Positions 19,175 through 28,150 are shown, numbered from the stretch's first letter. The stretch: DNA of 64,000 nucleotides from Roseovarius salinarum (GCF_002834145.1 NZ_PHNT01000009.1:1-64000), one strand, 5' to 3'. The notes: generated by a model not told the origin, from the letters alone. Made by a program: numbers and translations.

Positions 19175-20170
19175 TTGCTCGGCAAGGTCGTGATGCCGGT
19201 CGCGATATCCGCGCTGGTCTATCTCGGTGTTGCGCTGGGATTGATCGCCTCGCAGCGTCCCGGGCCGGTGCCGCAGGCAACCGGGCCGGAGTTCTCGGGC
19301 CTGCTTGCCGACGGATTCGAGGCGCCGGTTTCGGACCCGGCGTTCATGCGCGACAGCTACGCCACGCCCGACGGCGTGGCCCACCCGGTGACGATCGTCG
19401 CCGAGGGCGCCGTGGCGGACAAGCCGCTGGTGGTGATGGTGCATGGCTCGGGCTGGCACGGGCAACAGTTCGACCGGCTGGCCTGGGCGCTGCGCGACGT
19501 GGCCGAGGTGCGTGCCGTCACCCTGCGCGGGCACGGCGCCGACCCCGTGCGCCGGGGCGACGTGGATCACGTCGGGCAGCTGGAAGACGACCTCGCCCAC
19601 GCCATCGGCGACGTCGCGCCGGGGCGCAATGTGGTGATGCTGGGGCATTCCTCGGGCGGCGGGCTGGTGGTCCGCTTCGCCGGCGGGCGGCACGGCGGCA
19701 TGATCGACGCCGCGATCCTGCTGGCGCCGTTCCTGCAGCACGACGCGCCCACGACGCGCGCGAACGCGGGCGGCTGGGCGCATCCGTTGACGCGGCGGAT
19801 CGTCGGCCTTTCGATGCTCAACATGGTCGGCATACGCGCGCTCGACCACCTGACGGCGATACAATTCGCCATGCCGCGGGCGGTGCTTGACGGCCCCTTG
19901 GGTCACACCGCGACGACGGCGTACAGTTGGCGGCTGAACAGGGCCTACGCGCCGCGGCGCGATTTCCTGGCCGATGTCGCGGCGCTGCCGCCGTTCCTGC
20001 TGATCGCGGGCGCCCGCGACGAAAGCTTCCGTGCCGAGGCGTATGAGCCGCTGATGTCTGGCGCCACCGACGCGGGGCGCTACCATGTCCTTGCGGGGGT
20101 CGGGCACCTGGACGTGGTCGATGCCCCGCGCACCGAGACGCTGATACGGGAGATGCTGGGTGCTCTCTGA
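19175..20170 (+). CDS. Alpha/beta hydrolase with N-terminal membrane anchor
   Basis: An alpha/beta-fold hydrolase of about 331 residues, substrate unknown. The first 28 residues form a hydrophobic anchor or signal (VVMPVAISALVYLGVALGLIA). The nucleophile elbow is GHSSGG (in NVVMLGHSSGGGLVVRF), preceded by the oxyanion-hole segment VVMVHGSGWHGQQF. The acid and His are probably in LIAGARDESF and VLAGVGHLDVVD. The TTG at 19175 is chosen because GAGAGGGGGG lies about 5 bp upstream; GTG 19190 or ATG 19193 would shorten the anchor. Its last 11 bp overlap the next gene, so the two are coupled. Confidence 0.75.
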   Translation: MLGKVVMPVAISALVYLGVALGLIASQRPGPVPQATGPEFSGLLADGFEAPVSDPAFMRDSYATPDGVAHPVTIVAEGAVADKPLVVMVHGSGWHGQQFDRLAWALRDVAEVRAVTLRGHGADPVRRGDVDHVGQLEDDLAHAIGDVAPGRNVVMLGHSSGGGLVVRFAGGRHGGMIDAAILLAPFLQHDAPTTRANAGGWAHPLTRRIVGLSMLNMVGIRALDHLTAIQFAMPRAVLDGPLGHTATTAYSWRLNRAYAPRRDFLADVAALPPFLLIAGARDESFRAEAYEPLMSGATDAGRYHVLAGVGHLDVVDAPRTETLIREMLGAL

Positions 20171-20933
20171 CGACCTTATCGCCTGCGCGCAGAGCGTCGA
20201 GCGCGCCGACCCCGACCGGTTCGCGGCGGCCATGGCGGCGCCGCCCGCGGCACGCCCGGCGCTGTTCGCGATCTACGCCTTCAACGTCGAGGTCTCGCGC
20301 GCGCCGTGGATGACCTCGGAGCCGATGATCGGCGAGATGCGGCTGCAGTGGTGGCGCGACGCGCTGGAGGAAATCGCCGGCGGCGGGGCGGTTCGGCGCC
20401 ATGAGGTGGCCACGCCGTTGTCGCGCGTGCTGGACGCCGAAGGCGCGCGCCTGCTGGACGCGCTGGTCGCGGCGCGGCGCTGGGACCTTTACCGCGACCC
20501 CTTCGAGGACGAGGGCCATTTCGAGGATTACATCGAGAAAACCGCCGCGAACCTGATGGTCGCCGCCGCCCGCGCGCTGGGGCCTGCCGACGCGGCCCCC
20601 TTGCGCGACGCCGGCCATGCCCAGGGGCTGGCCAACTGGATGCGTGCCGTCCCGGCACTGGAAAAGGCGGGGTGCGTGCCGCTGGTGGACGGCCGGCCGG
20701 AGGCGATCGCCCGGCTGGCGCAGGACGGGCTGGCGCGGCTGAAACGCGCCCGGGCGGCGCGCGCGGGTGTTTCCGCCGCCGCGCGGCCCGCGGCGCTGCC
20801 GGCGTGGCGCAGCGGCGCCATCCTGTCGCGCGTGCGGCGCAACCCGGATCTCGTGGCGAAGGGCCGGGTCGACGTGGCCCCGGCCCGCAGCCGGCTGGTG
20901 CTGATGCTGCGCGCGGCGACGGGGCGTTGGTAG
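20160..20933 (+). CDS. Squalene/phytoene synthase family protein (short type)
   Basis: A 257-residue protein of the trans-isoprenyl-diphosphate synthase fold. It has the segment LFAIYAFNVEVSRAPWMTSEPMIGEMRLQWWRDAL typical of the family and YIEKTAANLMVAAARALG in the second half. The two Asp-rich DxxxD motifs that bind diphosphate in CrtB or squalene synthase are not clear, and no other carotenoid genes are near. It may be a non-catalytic relative such as the NDUFAF6-like assembly factors rather than a phytoene synthase. It starts with GTG inside the 3' end of the hydrolase gene (11-bp overlap). Confidence 0.75.
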   Translation: MLSDDLIACAQSVERADPDRFAAAMAAPPAARPALFAIYAFNVEVSRAPWMTSEPMIGEMRLQWWRDALEEIAGGGAVRRHEVATPLSRVLDAEGARLLDALVAARRWDLYRDPFEDEGHFEDYIEKTAANLMVAAARALGPADAAPLRDAGHAQGLANWMRAVPALEKAGCVPLVDGRPEAIARLAQDGLARLKRARAARAGVSAAARPAALPAWRSGAILSRVRRNPDLVAKGRVDVAPARSRLVLMLRAATGRW

Positions 20934-20937
20934 GGGG

Positions 20938-21417
20938 TTACGTGTCGCGGCCTTCGGCGCGGCGCCGCACGGCCGGGTCGCCGCGGTGCGGCTTGATGTC
21001 CAGCAGCGGCGTGCCGTCGAGGCAATCGAGCCCGCGCACCACCAGCACCGCGCCGTCGCGGCGCACCAGCGTCACGATCGCGCTGCCGATCGGGTTGGGC
21101 CGCATGGGCGAGCGCAGGGCGAAGGTGCCGCGCGTCGTCCCGTCCGCGCGCGGGCTTTGCCGCACAAGGTCGCGGCGCGCCCGGTCGAGCCAGTAGAGCA
21201 CCTCGAGCCGCGCGAACGCCTCCACGCCATCGAGCGCGGCGTCCCAGGGCGCATCCACCTCGATCCGGCATTCCGGCCCGTCCGGGTCGCCCTGCCGGGG
21301 GCAGGCGTCGCGCGTGGCAAAGGGCGTGCGGATTTGCCCCACGAACCGCAGCCGCGCGTCGTCCGGCGCGGCCGCCGCCACCGTGGTTTCGCCGGGGCGC
21401 AGGTCGTCGTCGGTCAT
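20938..21417 (-). CDS. trmO: tRNA (N6-threonylcarbamoyladenosine(37)-N6)-methyltransferase TrmO
   Basis: A 159-residue TsaA/TrmO-like protein. TrmO uses S-adenosylmethionine to methylate t6A37 in some tRNAs. Family hallmarks are LRFVGQIRTPFATRDACPRQG near the start, RSPMRPNPIGSAIVTLV in the middle and LDCLDGTPLLDIKPH at the end. Length fits the bacterial single-domain form. ATG 21417 overlaps the stop of the upstream MFS gene by 4 bp, so the two genes form a minus-strand operon. It converges with the squalene/phytoene-synthase-like gene, with only 4 bp between stops. Confidence 0.85.
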   Translation of the reverse strand: MTDDDLRPGETTVAAAAPDDARLRFVGQIRTPFATRDACPRQGDPDGPECRIEVDAPWDAALDGVEAFARLEVLYWLDRARRDLVRQSPRADGTTRGTFALRSPMRPNPIGSAIVTLVRRDGAVLVVRGLDCLDGTPLLDIKPHRGDPAVRRRAEGRDT

Positions 21418-22637
21418 GGCTGCGGGTCCTGCGGGCGCATCACCAGCCAGATCAGCGCCCCGCCCGCCAGCGCGAGGAACGGCGCCATCGCGAGGTTGAC
21501 CGACATCCATCCCGTCTGCGCGTCCCCGCCCGAGCAGTTCATCAGCCCGCCCGAGGCGAGCGAGGCGAGCGTCACGCCGCCGAACACCAGCAGGTCGTTG
21601 AGGCCCTGCATCCGCCCGCGCTCGTGCGGTTCGTGCGCGCCGGCCAGCATGGTGGTGGCGCCGATGAAGCCGAAGTTCCAGCCCACCCCCAGCAGGATCA
21701 GCGCGACGAAGAAGTTCTCCAGCGCCACGCCCTGCAGCGCCACGGCCCCCGCCCCGGCAAGGATCACGAGCCCGGTGGCAACGATCTTCTCCACCCCGAA
21801 CCGTGCGATCAGGTGTCCGGTGAAGAATGACGGCATGTACATTGCCAGAACGTGGGCCGAGACGACGTCGGCGGCGTTGCCCTCGTCGAAGCCGCAGCCG
21901 ACCACCGCCAGCGGTGTCGAGGTCATCACGAGGTTCATCAGCGCGTAGGAGACCATCGCGCAGATCACCGCCACCAGGATGCGCGGCGTGGTGATCAGCT
22001 CCCACCGGGTACGGCCGCGCGGCGCATCCTCGGACGGCACGGGCGGCCGGGGGATGTCGAGGAACAGAAACAGAAGCGAACCCGCGACGTTGAGCGCGAT
22101 CACGCCCAGGTAGGTGCCCAGGAAGGGGATCACGAAGGCCTGGCTCGTGGCCTTCACAAGCTGCGGGCCGATCACCGCCGCGGCCAGCCCGCCGGCCATG
22201 ACATAGCTGATGGCCTTGGGCCGGAACGCATCGGTCGCCGTGTCGGCGGCCGCGAAGCGATAGAAGTTGTGCGCCGACATGTAGACGCCGGTGATCAGGC
22301 TGCCCAGCAGGAACAGCGGGAACGACGCGTGGTAGAGCGCCAGCGCGCCGACCGCGCCGCCCGCCGCGCCCGCGCCCGCGCCCAGGAAGAAGCCCGCGCG
22401 GCGTCCGAAACGCTGCATCAGCCACGACACCGGCGTCGCCGCCAGCATCGAGCCCAGCACGATCAGCGAAATGGGCAGCGTGGCGAAACAGGCGTTCGCG
22501 GCCAGCGACTGGCCGGCCAGACCCCCGATGGTGAAGATCATCGGCATCTGCGCGCCCAGAACGGCCTGTGCCAGCACCAGCACGGTGACGTTGCGCTTCG
22601 CGCGCGCTTCCGTCCGGTCGAGGGGAATGTCGGTCAT
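21414..22637 (-). CDS. MFS transporter
   Basis: A 407-residue major facilitator superfamily carrier with about 12 hydrophobic helices. The first helices contain LVLAQAVLGAQMPMIFTIGGLAGQSL and SLIVLGSMLAATPVSWLMQRFGRRAGF; the latter holds the usual loop 2-3 motif (RFGRRAG). Substrate is not predictable. ATG 22637 is chosen over an upstream in-frame Met because it begins just before the basic pre-helix segment RTEARAKRN. It is followed with a 4-bp overlap by trmO, with no obvious functional link. Confidence 0.85.
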   Translation of the reverse strand: MTDIPLDRTEARAKRNVTVLVLAQAVLGAQMPMIFTIGGLAGQSLAANACFATLPISLIVLGSMLAATPVSWLMQRFGRRAGFFLGAGAGAAGGAVGALALYHASFPLFLLGSLITGVYMSAHNFYRFAAADTATDAFRPKAISYVMAGGLAAAVIGPQLVKATSQAFVIPFLGTYLGVIALNVAGSLLFLFLDIPRPPVPSEDAPRGRTRWELITTPRILVAVICAMVSYALMNLVMTSTPLAVVGCGFDEGNAADVVSAHVLAMYMPSFFTGHLIARFGVEKIVATGLVILAGAGAVALQGVALENFFVALILLGVGWNFGFIGATTMLAGAHEPHERGRMQGLNDLLVFGGVTLASLASGGLMNCSGGDAQTGWMSVNLAMAPFLALAGGALIWLVMRPQDPQP

Positions 22638-22689
22638 GGCCGGTCTGCTAGACCCGATCGCGGCCGGGGGCAACCCTTCGGCGCGGGTG

Positions 22690-23967
22690 TCAGCCGGCCA
22701 GGTCGATCACATGCGCGAAGGATCCCGCCACGCGCCCGGCCACCAGCCCCATGGGCGGCAGCGGCGCGCCGGTGGCGTCCGTCGCGTCGAAAAGCGGCGC
22801 GCCCTCGGCACGCAGCGTGGTGGCGTAGTGGAACTCGTGCCCCGCCAGCGGGCCGGTGAAGGGCCCCGCGCGCGGGGCGAGGTGGCGGTAGCCCAGGTGC
22901 AGCCGCCGCGCCGCGAACGAGGTCTCGAGCCCCAGCAGCCCGGCCATCGGGTGGCGGTGCCCCTCGGCGTCGACCAGCCCCGCGCCCAGCACCATGTAGC
23001 CGCCGCATTCGCCGTAGACGGGGTGGGTTTCCGCGGCCGCCCGCAAGCTGTCCATGAACCGCCCCGCCGCGGCGATGCGGCCAGCGTGCAGCTCGGGATA
23101 GCCGCCGGGCAGGAAGACGTGCCCCGCCTCCGGCACCGGATCGTCGTTCAGGGGCGAAAAGACCCGCAGCTCGGCGCCCTGTGCGCGCCAGTCGTCCAGC
23201 ATGTGCGGGTAGGTGAATGCGAAGGCCGCGTCGCGCGCCACCGCGACCACCTGCGCGGGCGGGGCCATGCGCGCGGGCGCGCAGGGCGCCGGCAGCGGGG
23301 CGGCCAGCGCCTCCAGCGCGTCGCGGTCCAGCGTGTCGCCCAGCGCGTCGGCCGCCCGGTCGAGAAAGGCGTCGAGGTCCGCGCGCTCGCCCGCCTGCAC
23401 CAGCCCCAGGTGCCGTGAGGGCAGGGCGAGGTTCGCATCGCGGCGCAGTTCGGCCAGCACGGGCAGGCCCAGCGGCGCGAGCGCCGCGCGCAGCATCTCG
23501 GCGTGCCGGGCGCTGCCAAGGTTGTTGAGGATGACACCGGCCACGCGCACCTGCGGGTCATGGCCCGCGAACCCCGCGACCAGCGGCGCGACGGACTGCG
23601 CCATGCGGCCCGCGTCGACCACCAGCACGACCGGCAGGCCCAGCCCCCGTGCCAGGTCGGCCACGGCGCCGCGCCCGTCCGGCGGGGCGCCATCGAACAG
23701 CCCCATCGCGCCCTCGACGATGCACAGCCCGTCACCGGCGGCCAGCGCGCGCAGGCGCGTCCGACCCATCGCCCAGGCGTCGAGGGTCTGGCAGGGTGCG
23801 CCGCAGGCGGCCTCGTGAAAGCGCGGGTCGATGTAGTCGGGCCCGGACTTCGCCCCGCGTACGGCCCGGCCTTCGCGCGCCAGCAGCCGCAGCAGCGCGA
23901 GCGTGACGGTGGTCTTGCCCGATCCCGAGGTCGGCGCGGCAAGGATCAGGCCCCGGCCCATGCCCAC
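22690..23967 (-). CDS. cobB: Cobyrinic acid a,c-diamide synthase
   Basis: A 425-residue glutamine-dependent amidase/synthase of cobalamin biosynthesis. It amidates the a and c carboxylates of (hydrogeno)byrinic or cobyrinic acid. The N-terminal ATP-binding half has LILAAPTSGSGKTTVTLALL (P-loop-like) and AKSGPDYIDPRFHEAA. The C-terminal class I glutamine amidotransferase half has FLPGGYPELHA, VYGECGGYMVLG (nucleophile Cys) and HEFHYATT (His). Starts at 23967 and 23961 are both possible. It is on the minus strand before cobA, separated by 88 bp, in a cobalamin cluster. Confidence 0.92.
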   Translation of the reverse strand: MGMGRGLILAAPTSGSGKTTVTLALLRLLAREGRAVRGAKSGPDYIDPRFHEAACGAPCQTLDAWAMGRTRLRALAAGDGLCIVEGAMGLFDGAPPDGRGAVADLARGLGLPVVLVVDAGRMAQSVAPLVAGFAGHDPQVRVAGVILNNLGSARHAEMLRAALAPLGLPVLAELRRDANLALPSRHLGLVQAGERADLDAFLDRAADALGDTLDRDALEALAAPLPAPCAPARMAPPAQVVAVARDAAFAFTYPHMLDDWRAQGAELRVFSPLNDDPVPEAGHVFLPGGYPELHAGRIAAAGRFMDSLRAAAETHPVYGECGGYMVLGAGLVDAEGHRHPMAGLLGLETSFAARRLHLGYRHLAPRAGPFTGPLAGHEFHYATTLRAEGAPLFDATDATGAPLPPMGLVAGRVAGSFAHVIDLAG

Positions 23968-24055
23968 CCTGCCTTCGTCACGGTCCGGTTGCGCCGGAAG
24001 CGCCGCGGCACGGGGCGACCGGGGCGGCGCCCTCCGCCCGGGCGCGGCGGCGCGG

Positions 24056-24907
24056 TCAAGCCGATTCGGCCGGCTTGCCCCGGCCCAGCGGGTCCAGGTC
24101 GCGCGCCGGATGGCCGGCCATCATCGCCTGCCAGTCCAGGGCCTGGCGCATCAGCACCGACCGGCCGACGCAGAGGATCGCCGGCGGCTCCAGCCCGCTT
24201 GCGGCGATGTCACCTGCCATCGTGCCCAGCGTCGTCTCGAGCACGTTCTGCTCGCCGGTGGTCGCCGCGGTGACGACCGCGCAGGGCTCGTCTGCCGGTC
24301 GCCCCGCATCCAGCAACGCCCCGGAAATCCGCTCTACGTGCTTCATCCCCATGTAGATCACGATCACCTGGCTGCCCGCGGCGATCGCCCGCCAGTCGAG
24401 CGACGAGGGCGCCTCGCCCGACTGGTCGTGGCCGGTGACGAAGGTCACCGACTGGTTCACGTCGCGGTGGGTGACCGGGATGCCGGCATAGGCCAGCCCG
24501 CCGATGCCGGCGCTGATGCCCGGGACGATACGGATCGGCACGCCGTGCTGCACCAGCGTCTGGGCCTCCTCGCCGCCGCGCCCGAAGACGAAGGGGTCGC
24601 CCCCCTTCAGGCGCAGCACGCGGCGGCCGGCGCGCGACAGGTCCACCAGCCGCAGCGAGATGTCGCGCTGGTCGGCCGAGGGCTTGCCGCCGCGCTTGCC
24701 GGCATAAATGTGCTCGGCGGCCGGGGCCCAGTCGAGGATGCTGGCGTCGACCAGCGCGTCGTAGATCACCACGTCGGCCTGCCGCAGCGCGTTGAGGGCG
24801 TGCAGCGTCAGCAGGCCCGGGTCGCCCGGCCCGGCGCCGCACAGCCAGACCCAGCCGGGTTCGAGCACGGGCCAATCGGCCCCGGGAAGCGTGATCGAGT
24901 CGTCCAT
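24056..24907 (-). CDS. cobA: Uroporphyrinogen-III C-methyltransferase
   Basis: SUMT of 283 residues, using SAM to methylate uroporphyrinogen III at C2 and C7 to give precorrin-2, the branch point to cobalamin and siroheme. Typical motifs are VWLCGAGPGDPGLLTLHAL (SAM-binding start), ADVVIYDALV, GKRGGKPSADQRDI, VLRLKGGDPFVFGRGGEEA and VPGISAGIGGLAYAGIPVTHRD. ATG 24907 is chosen since the family begins shortly before the GAGPG motif. It diverges from cbiD across 134 bp. I see no cobalamin riboswitch in that gap, so control is not evident. Confidence 0.94.
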   Translation of the reverse strand: MDDSITLPGADWPVLEPGWVWLCGAGPGDPGLLTLHALNALRQADVVIYDALVDASILDWAPAAEHIYAGKRGGKPSADQRDISLRLVDLSRAGRRVLRLKGGDPFVFGRGGEEAQTLVQHGVPIRIVPGISAGIGGLAYAGIPVTHRDVNQSVTFVTGHDQSGEAPSSLDWRAIAAGSQVIVIYMGMKHVERISGALLDAGRPADEPCAVVTAATTGEQNVLETTLGTMAGDIAASGLEPPAILCVGRSVLMRQALDWQAMMAGHPARDLDPLGRGKPAESA

Positions 24908-25041
24908 GGCCCCCTGTATGCCCGCCTTTGGACCGGGCGAAAAGGGCGCAAGCGACCGGGCAGGGGGGCGAAGGCGACATCGCGCGCCCACCGCATTTCG
25001 GCGATTGGCCTTGGCCGGGCGCGCGCCTATAGTCCGCCCCG

Positions 25042-26091
25042 ATGGCCGATGCCCCCGATCCGCCCCTGCGCCGCGGCTGGACGACCGGCGCCTGCGCCAC
25101 CGCGGCCACGCGGGCGGCCCTGATGGCGCTGTGGGGCGAGGGGCGGCCCGACCGGGTGCGCATCACCCTGCCGAAGGGCGAACGCCCGCGGTTCGATGTC
25201 GCCCACCTGGAGACGGGCGAGGGCTGGGCCGAGGCCGGCGTCGTCAAGGATGCCGGGGACGACCCCGATGTCACCCACGGTGCGCTGATCGTTGCGCGCG
25301 TGGCGCCCGCGCCGGGCGGCGGCGTGACCTTCCGCGCGGGCGCGGGCGTGGGCACGGTGACGAAAGCGGGATTGCCGGTCGACCCGGGCGAGCCGGCAAT
25401 CAACCCCGTGCCGCGGCGCATGATGCGCGAGACGGTCGAGGAAATGGCCGTGCGCCTGGGCCGGGCGGCGGATGTGGAAATCACCCTGTCGGTGCCCGGG
25501 GGCGCGGCGCTGGCCGAGAAGACCTGGAACCCGCGGCTGGGCATCGAGGGCGGGCTGTCGATTCTCGGCACCACCGGCATCGTGCGGCCGTTTTCCTGTG
25601 CCGCCTGGATCGCCTCGATCCACCGCGGCATCGACGTGGCGCGCGCCGACGGGCTGACCCATGTCGCCGGCTGCACCGGCGCGACCAGCGAACGCGTGGT
25701 GCAGGCGCTATACGACCTGCCCGACGCGGCGATGCTCGACATGGGCGATTTCGCGGGCGGGTTGCTGAAATATCTTGCCAAACACCCGGTGCCCCGGATC
25801 ACCATCGGAGGCGGCATCGGCAAGATGACCAAGCTCGCCCAGGGCGCGCGCGACCTGCACTCCGGCCGCAGCCAGGTGGATTTCGCCGCGCTGGCGCGGG
25901 CGCTCGACACGCCCGGCATCGCCGCCGCGAATACCGCGTTGGAGGCCCACGCGATCGCCGGGCCCGAGATGGCACACCGGGTGGCCGAGGGCGCGCGCGC
26001 CACCGCGCAGGGGATGCTGCCCGGCACAGTGCACGTCGATACCGTCGTGATCGACCGCGCAGGCACCGTCCTGGCGAGGGCAGGGGCATGA
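25042..26091 (+). CDS. cbiD: Precorrin-5B C1-methyltransferase, CbiD type
   Basis: A 349-residue CbiD-family protein, which transfers a methyl group to C1 of the corrin ring with loss of the acetaldehyde fragment. The start LRRGWTTGACATAATRAALMAL is diagnostic. Others are GAGVGTVTKAGLPVDPGEPAINPVPR, FSCAAWIASIHRGIDVA and GGGIGKMTKLAQGARDLHS. CbiD is usually described from the anaerobic pathway. Its partner here is CobK, and alphaproteobacteria usually use the oxygen-dependent pathway in which CobF has this role, so CbiD probably replaces CobF. It overlaps cobK by 4 bp. Confidence 0.93.
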   Translation: MADAPDPPLRRGWTTGACATAATRAALMALWGEGRPDRVRITLPKGERPRFDVAHLETGEGWAEAGVVKDAGDDPDVTHGALIVARVAPAPGGGVTFRAGAGVGTVTKAGLPVDPGEPAINPVPRRMMRETVEEMAVRLGRAADVEITLSVPGGAALAEKTWNPRLGIEGGLSILGTTGIVRPFSCAAWIASIHRGIDVARADGLTHVAGCTGATSERVVQALYDLPDAAMLDMGDFAGGLLKYLAKHPVPRITIGGGIGKMTKLAQGARDLHSGRSQVDFAALARALDTPGIAAANTALEAHAIAGPEMAHRVAEGARATAQGMLPGTVHVDTVVIDRAGTVLARAGA

Positions 26092-26825
26092 CGCTGCTGC
26101 TTCTGGCCGGCACCGGCGAGGCCCGGCAGCTTGCCCGCGCGCTGGCGGAGCGCGGGGTGCCGGCGGTGGCCAGCCTGTCCGGTGCCACCCGCGCGCCCGC
26201 GGCGCTGGGCCTGCCCACGCGCACCGGCGGGTTCGGGGGCGAGGCCGGCTTTCGCGGCTACCTGCGCGAGGCCGGGATCACCGCCGTTCTGGACGCGACG
26301 CACCCGTTCGCGCACCGTATCTCGGCGCGCACGGCACGGGTCTGCGCCGAGCTCGGCCTGCCCTGTTGCCAGCTTCTGCGCCCGCCGTGGGTGCCCGGCC
26401 CGGATGACCGGTGGACGATGATCGCGGCCGAAGAATACGCGGCGGCGCATATCCCCGACGGGTCCACCGTGTTCCTGGCGACGGGTCGGCAGACGCTGGG
26501 GCATTTCGCGAACCTGTCGGGCTGCCGGCTGATCTGCCGCCAGATCGACCCGCCCGACGGGCCGTTTCCCTTCCCCAACGGCGCGTTCCTGGTCGGCCGG
26601 CCGCCGTTCTCGGTCGCCGACGAGAAACGCCTGTTCCGCCGGCTGGGCGTCGACTGGCTGGTGGTCAAGAACGCCGGTGGCGCGGCGGCGTGGCCAAAGC
26701 TCGAGGCCGCCCGCGCGCTGGGCATCCGCGTCGCGATGATCGACCGACCGCCGCAGCCCGAGGGTGTGATGCGGGCGGAAACCGTCGACGCGGCGCTGTC
26801 ATGGGTCGCCGGGGTGATGGCATGA
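26088..26825 (+). CDS. cobK: Precorrin-6A reductase
   Basis: A 245-residue NAD(P)H-dependent reductase reducing precorrin-6A to precorrin-6B. The N-terminal LLLLAGTGEARQLARALAERGV is the family start; GVPAVASLSGATR, LDATHPFAHRISARTA, FLATGRQTLGHF and WLVVKNAGGAAAWPKLEAARALGI are also characteristic. ATG 26088 overlaps the cbiD stop (ATGA), and the 3' end overlaps the glycosylase start in the same way, so the gene belongs to a tightly coupled operon. Confidence 0.92.
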   Translation: MTLLLLAGTGEARQLARALAERGVPAVASLSGATRAPAALGLPTRTGGFGGEAGFRGYLREAGITAVLDATHPFAHRISARTARVCAELGLPCCQLLRPPWVPGPDDRWTMIAAEEYAAAHIPDGSTVFLATGRQTLGHFANLSGCRLICRQIDPPDGPFPFPNGAFLVGRPPFSVADEKRLFRRLGVDWLVVKNAGGAAAWPKLEAARALGIRVAMIDRPPQPEGVMRAETVDAALSWVAGVMA

Positions 26826-27451
26826 CGGGCCGGATCATCGAAAGCCGCGCCTGCGTGAAAGAGGGGGCCGCGCACCTCGCGTCGGTCTGTCCGCGCATGG
26901 CCCACGCCCTGTCGGTGACCGGCACGCCCCCGCTGCGCCGGCGCCCCGACGGGTTCGCGCAACTTCTCAACGCCATCGTCAGCCAGCAGGTCAGCACCGC
27001 CGCCGCCGACGCGATCTGGGGCCGGATGAAGGCGGCGCGCCTGACCGGCCCGCGCAAGATCATGTGGGCCAGCGACGACGACCTGCGTGCCGCCGGGCTG
27101 AGCCGGCAGAAGATCCGCTACGCCCGCGCGCTGGCCGAGGCTCGGATCGATTACCGGGCGCTGCGCACGGCGCCGACCGACGAGGTGATCGCCACGTTGA
27201 CGCAGGTACCCGGCATCGGCGTCTGGACGGCCGAGATCTATGCCATGTTCAGCCTCGGCCGCGCGGATGTCTTCGCGCCCGGTGACCTGGCGTTGCAGGA
27301 ATCGGCACGGCTGCTCTACGGCCTGCCCGACCGGCCCCGCGAACGCGCGCTGCGCGAGATGGCCGCGGACTGGGCGCCGTGGCGGGCGGTTGCCGCGCGG
27401 CTGCTGTGGTCTTACTACCGGGTGGCCAAGGACAGGGAAGGGATCAGATGA
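26822..27451 (+). CDS. DNA-3-methyladenine glycosylase II family protein
   Basis: A 209-residue HhH-GPD base-excision glycosylase that removes alkylated purines from DNA. The helix-hairpin-helix is in LTQVPGIGVWTAEIYAMF (about 123-140) and the catalytic Asp in FAPGDLALQ just after. AIVSQQVSTAAADAIWGR is typical of the AlkA/MAG branch. There is no Cys cluster for an iron-sulfur centre. It overlaps cobK by 4 bp and the next gene by 4 bp, so it is carried on the cobalamin operon although its role is DNA repair. An aidB-like gene lies 18 kb away. Confidence 0.88.
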   Translation: MTGRIIESRACVKEGAAHLASVCPRMAHALSVTGTPPLRRRPDGFAQLLNAIVSQQVSTAAADAIWGRMKAARLTGPRKIMWASDDDLRAAGLSRQKIRYARALAEARIDYRALRTAPTDEVIATLTQVPGIGVWTAEIYAMFSLGRADVFAPGDLALQESARLLYGLPDRPRERALREMAADWAPWRAVAARLLWSYYRVAKDREGIR

Positions 27452-28113
27452 CACGCGTACTGCAAGCCGGCCGCCGCGAGCCGCAGTCGGGCTCCACCCG
27501 TTCGGTGGTCGTGTTCCTGCACGGCTACGGCGCCAACGGCGCGGACCTGATGGGGCTGGCCGACCCGCTGGGCGAACACCTGCCCGACACGCTCTTCGTG
27601 GCGCCAGACGCGCCCGAATCGATCCCCGGCATGCCCTCTGGCCTGCAATGGGCGCCGATCCCCTGGATCGACGGCACGTCCGAGGACGAGGCCGAGCGCG
27701 CCTTCCTCGCCTCGGCGGCGGATGTGAACGCCTTTCTCGACGCGCTGATGGTCGACGAGGACGTGCTGCCCGAGCAGGTGGCGCTTTTCGGCTTCAGCCA
27801 GGGGTCGATGATGGCGCTGCACGTCGGGCCGCGCCGCGAGGACGAGCTGGCCGGGCTGGTGTGCTTTTCGGGCAAGCTGCTGTCTCCCGAGCTGTTGAAG
27901 GACGACGCGGTCAGCCGCCCGCCCGTGCTGCTGGTGCATGGCGACCAGGACGACCTGGTGCCGCCCGAGTCACTGCCGCAGGCCGCCGAGGCGTTGCAGA
28001 GTGCCGGCTGGCAGGACGTCTATGCCCATGTCATGAAAGGCACCGGCCACGGCATCGCCCCCGACGGGCTGCAGGTGGCACTGGCCTTCATGCGCGACAA
28101 GCTGGGGTTCTAG
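27448..28113 (+). CDS. Phospholipase/carboxylesterase family hydrolase
   Basis: A 221-residue alpha/beta hydrolase of the carboxylesterase/lysophospholipase (Abhydrolase_2) group. The oxyanion segment is VVVFLHGYGANGADLMGL, the nucleophile elbow GFSQGSMMAL (about 111-120), the acid in VHGDQDDLVPPES and the His in KGTGHGIAPDG. No signal peptide is seen, so it is cytoplasmic. The physiological ester is unknown. It is the last gene of the coupled run cbiD-cobK-glycosylase-esterase. A short GC hairpin lies between its stop and the convergent VOC gene. Confidence 0.87.
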   Translation: MTRVLQAGRREPQSGSTRSVVVFLHGYGANGADLMGLADPLGEHLPDTLFVAPDAPESIPGMPSGLQWAPIPWIDGTSEDEAERAFLASAADVNAFLDALMVDEDVLPEQVALFGFSQGSMMALHVGPRREDELAGLVCFSGKLLSPELLKDDAVSRPPVLLVHGDQDDLVPPESLPQAAEALQSAGWQDVYAHVMKGTGHGIAPDGLQVALAFMRDKLGF

Positions 28114-28125
28114 GACGGCGGGCCG

Positions 28126-28139
28126 GCCGGGTAACCGGC
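28126..28139. terminator. Small hairpin between convergent genes
   Basis: GCCGG and CCGGC arms (28126-28130 and 28135-28139) flank a GTAA loop in the 37-bp gap between the esterase gene and the VOC gene. There is no T-tract on either side, so it is at best a weak two-way terminator. Confidence 0.3.
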
Positions 28140-28150
28140 GCGGCCGCGCG

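Noticed and set aside
20160..20933. Carotenoid biosynthesis gene (crtB)
   Set aside because: The diphosphate-binding Asp motifs are not clear and no carotenoid genes are adjacent; the broader family label is safer.
24908..25041. Cobalamin riboswitch between cobA and cbiD
   Set aside because: The gap is only 134 bp and lacks the conserved B12-box pattern on either strand; no other gap near the cob genes contains it.
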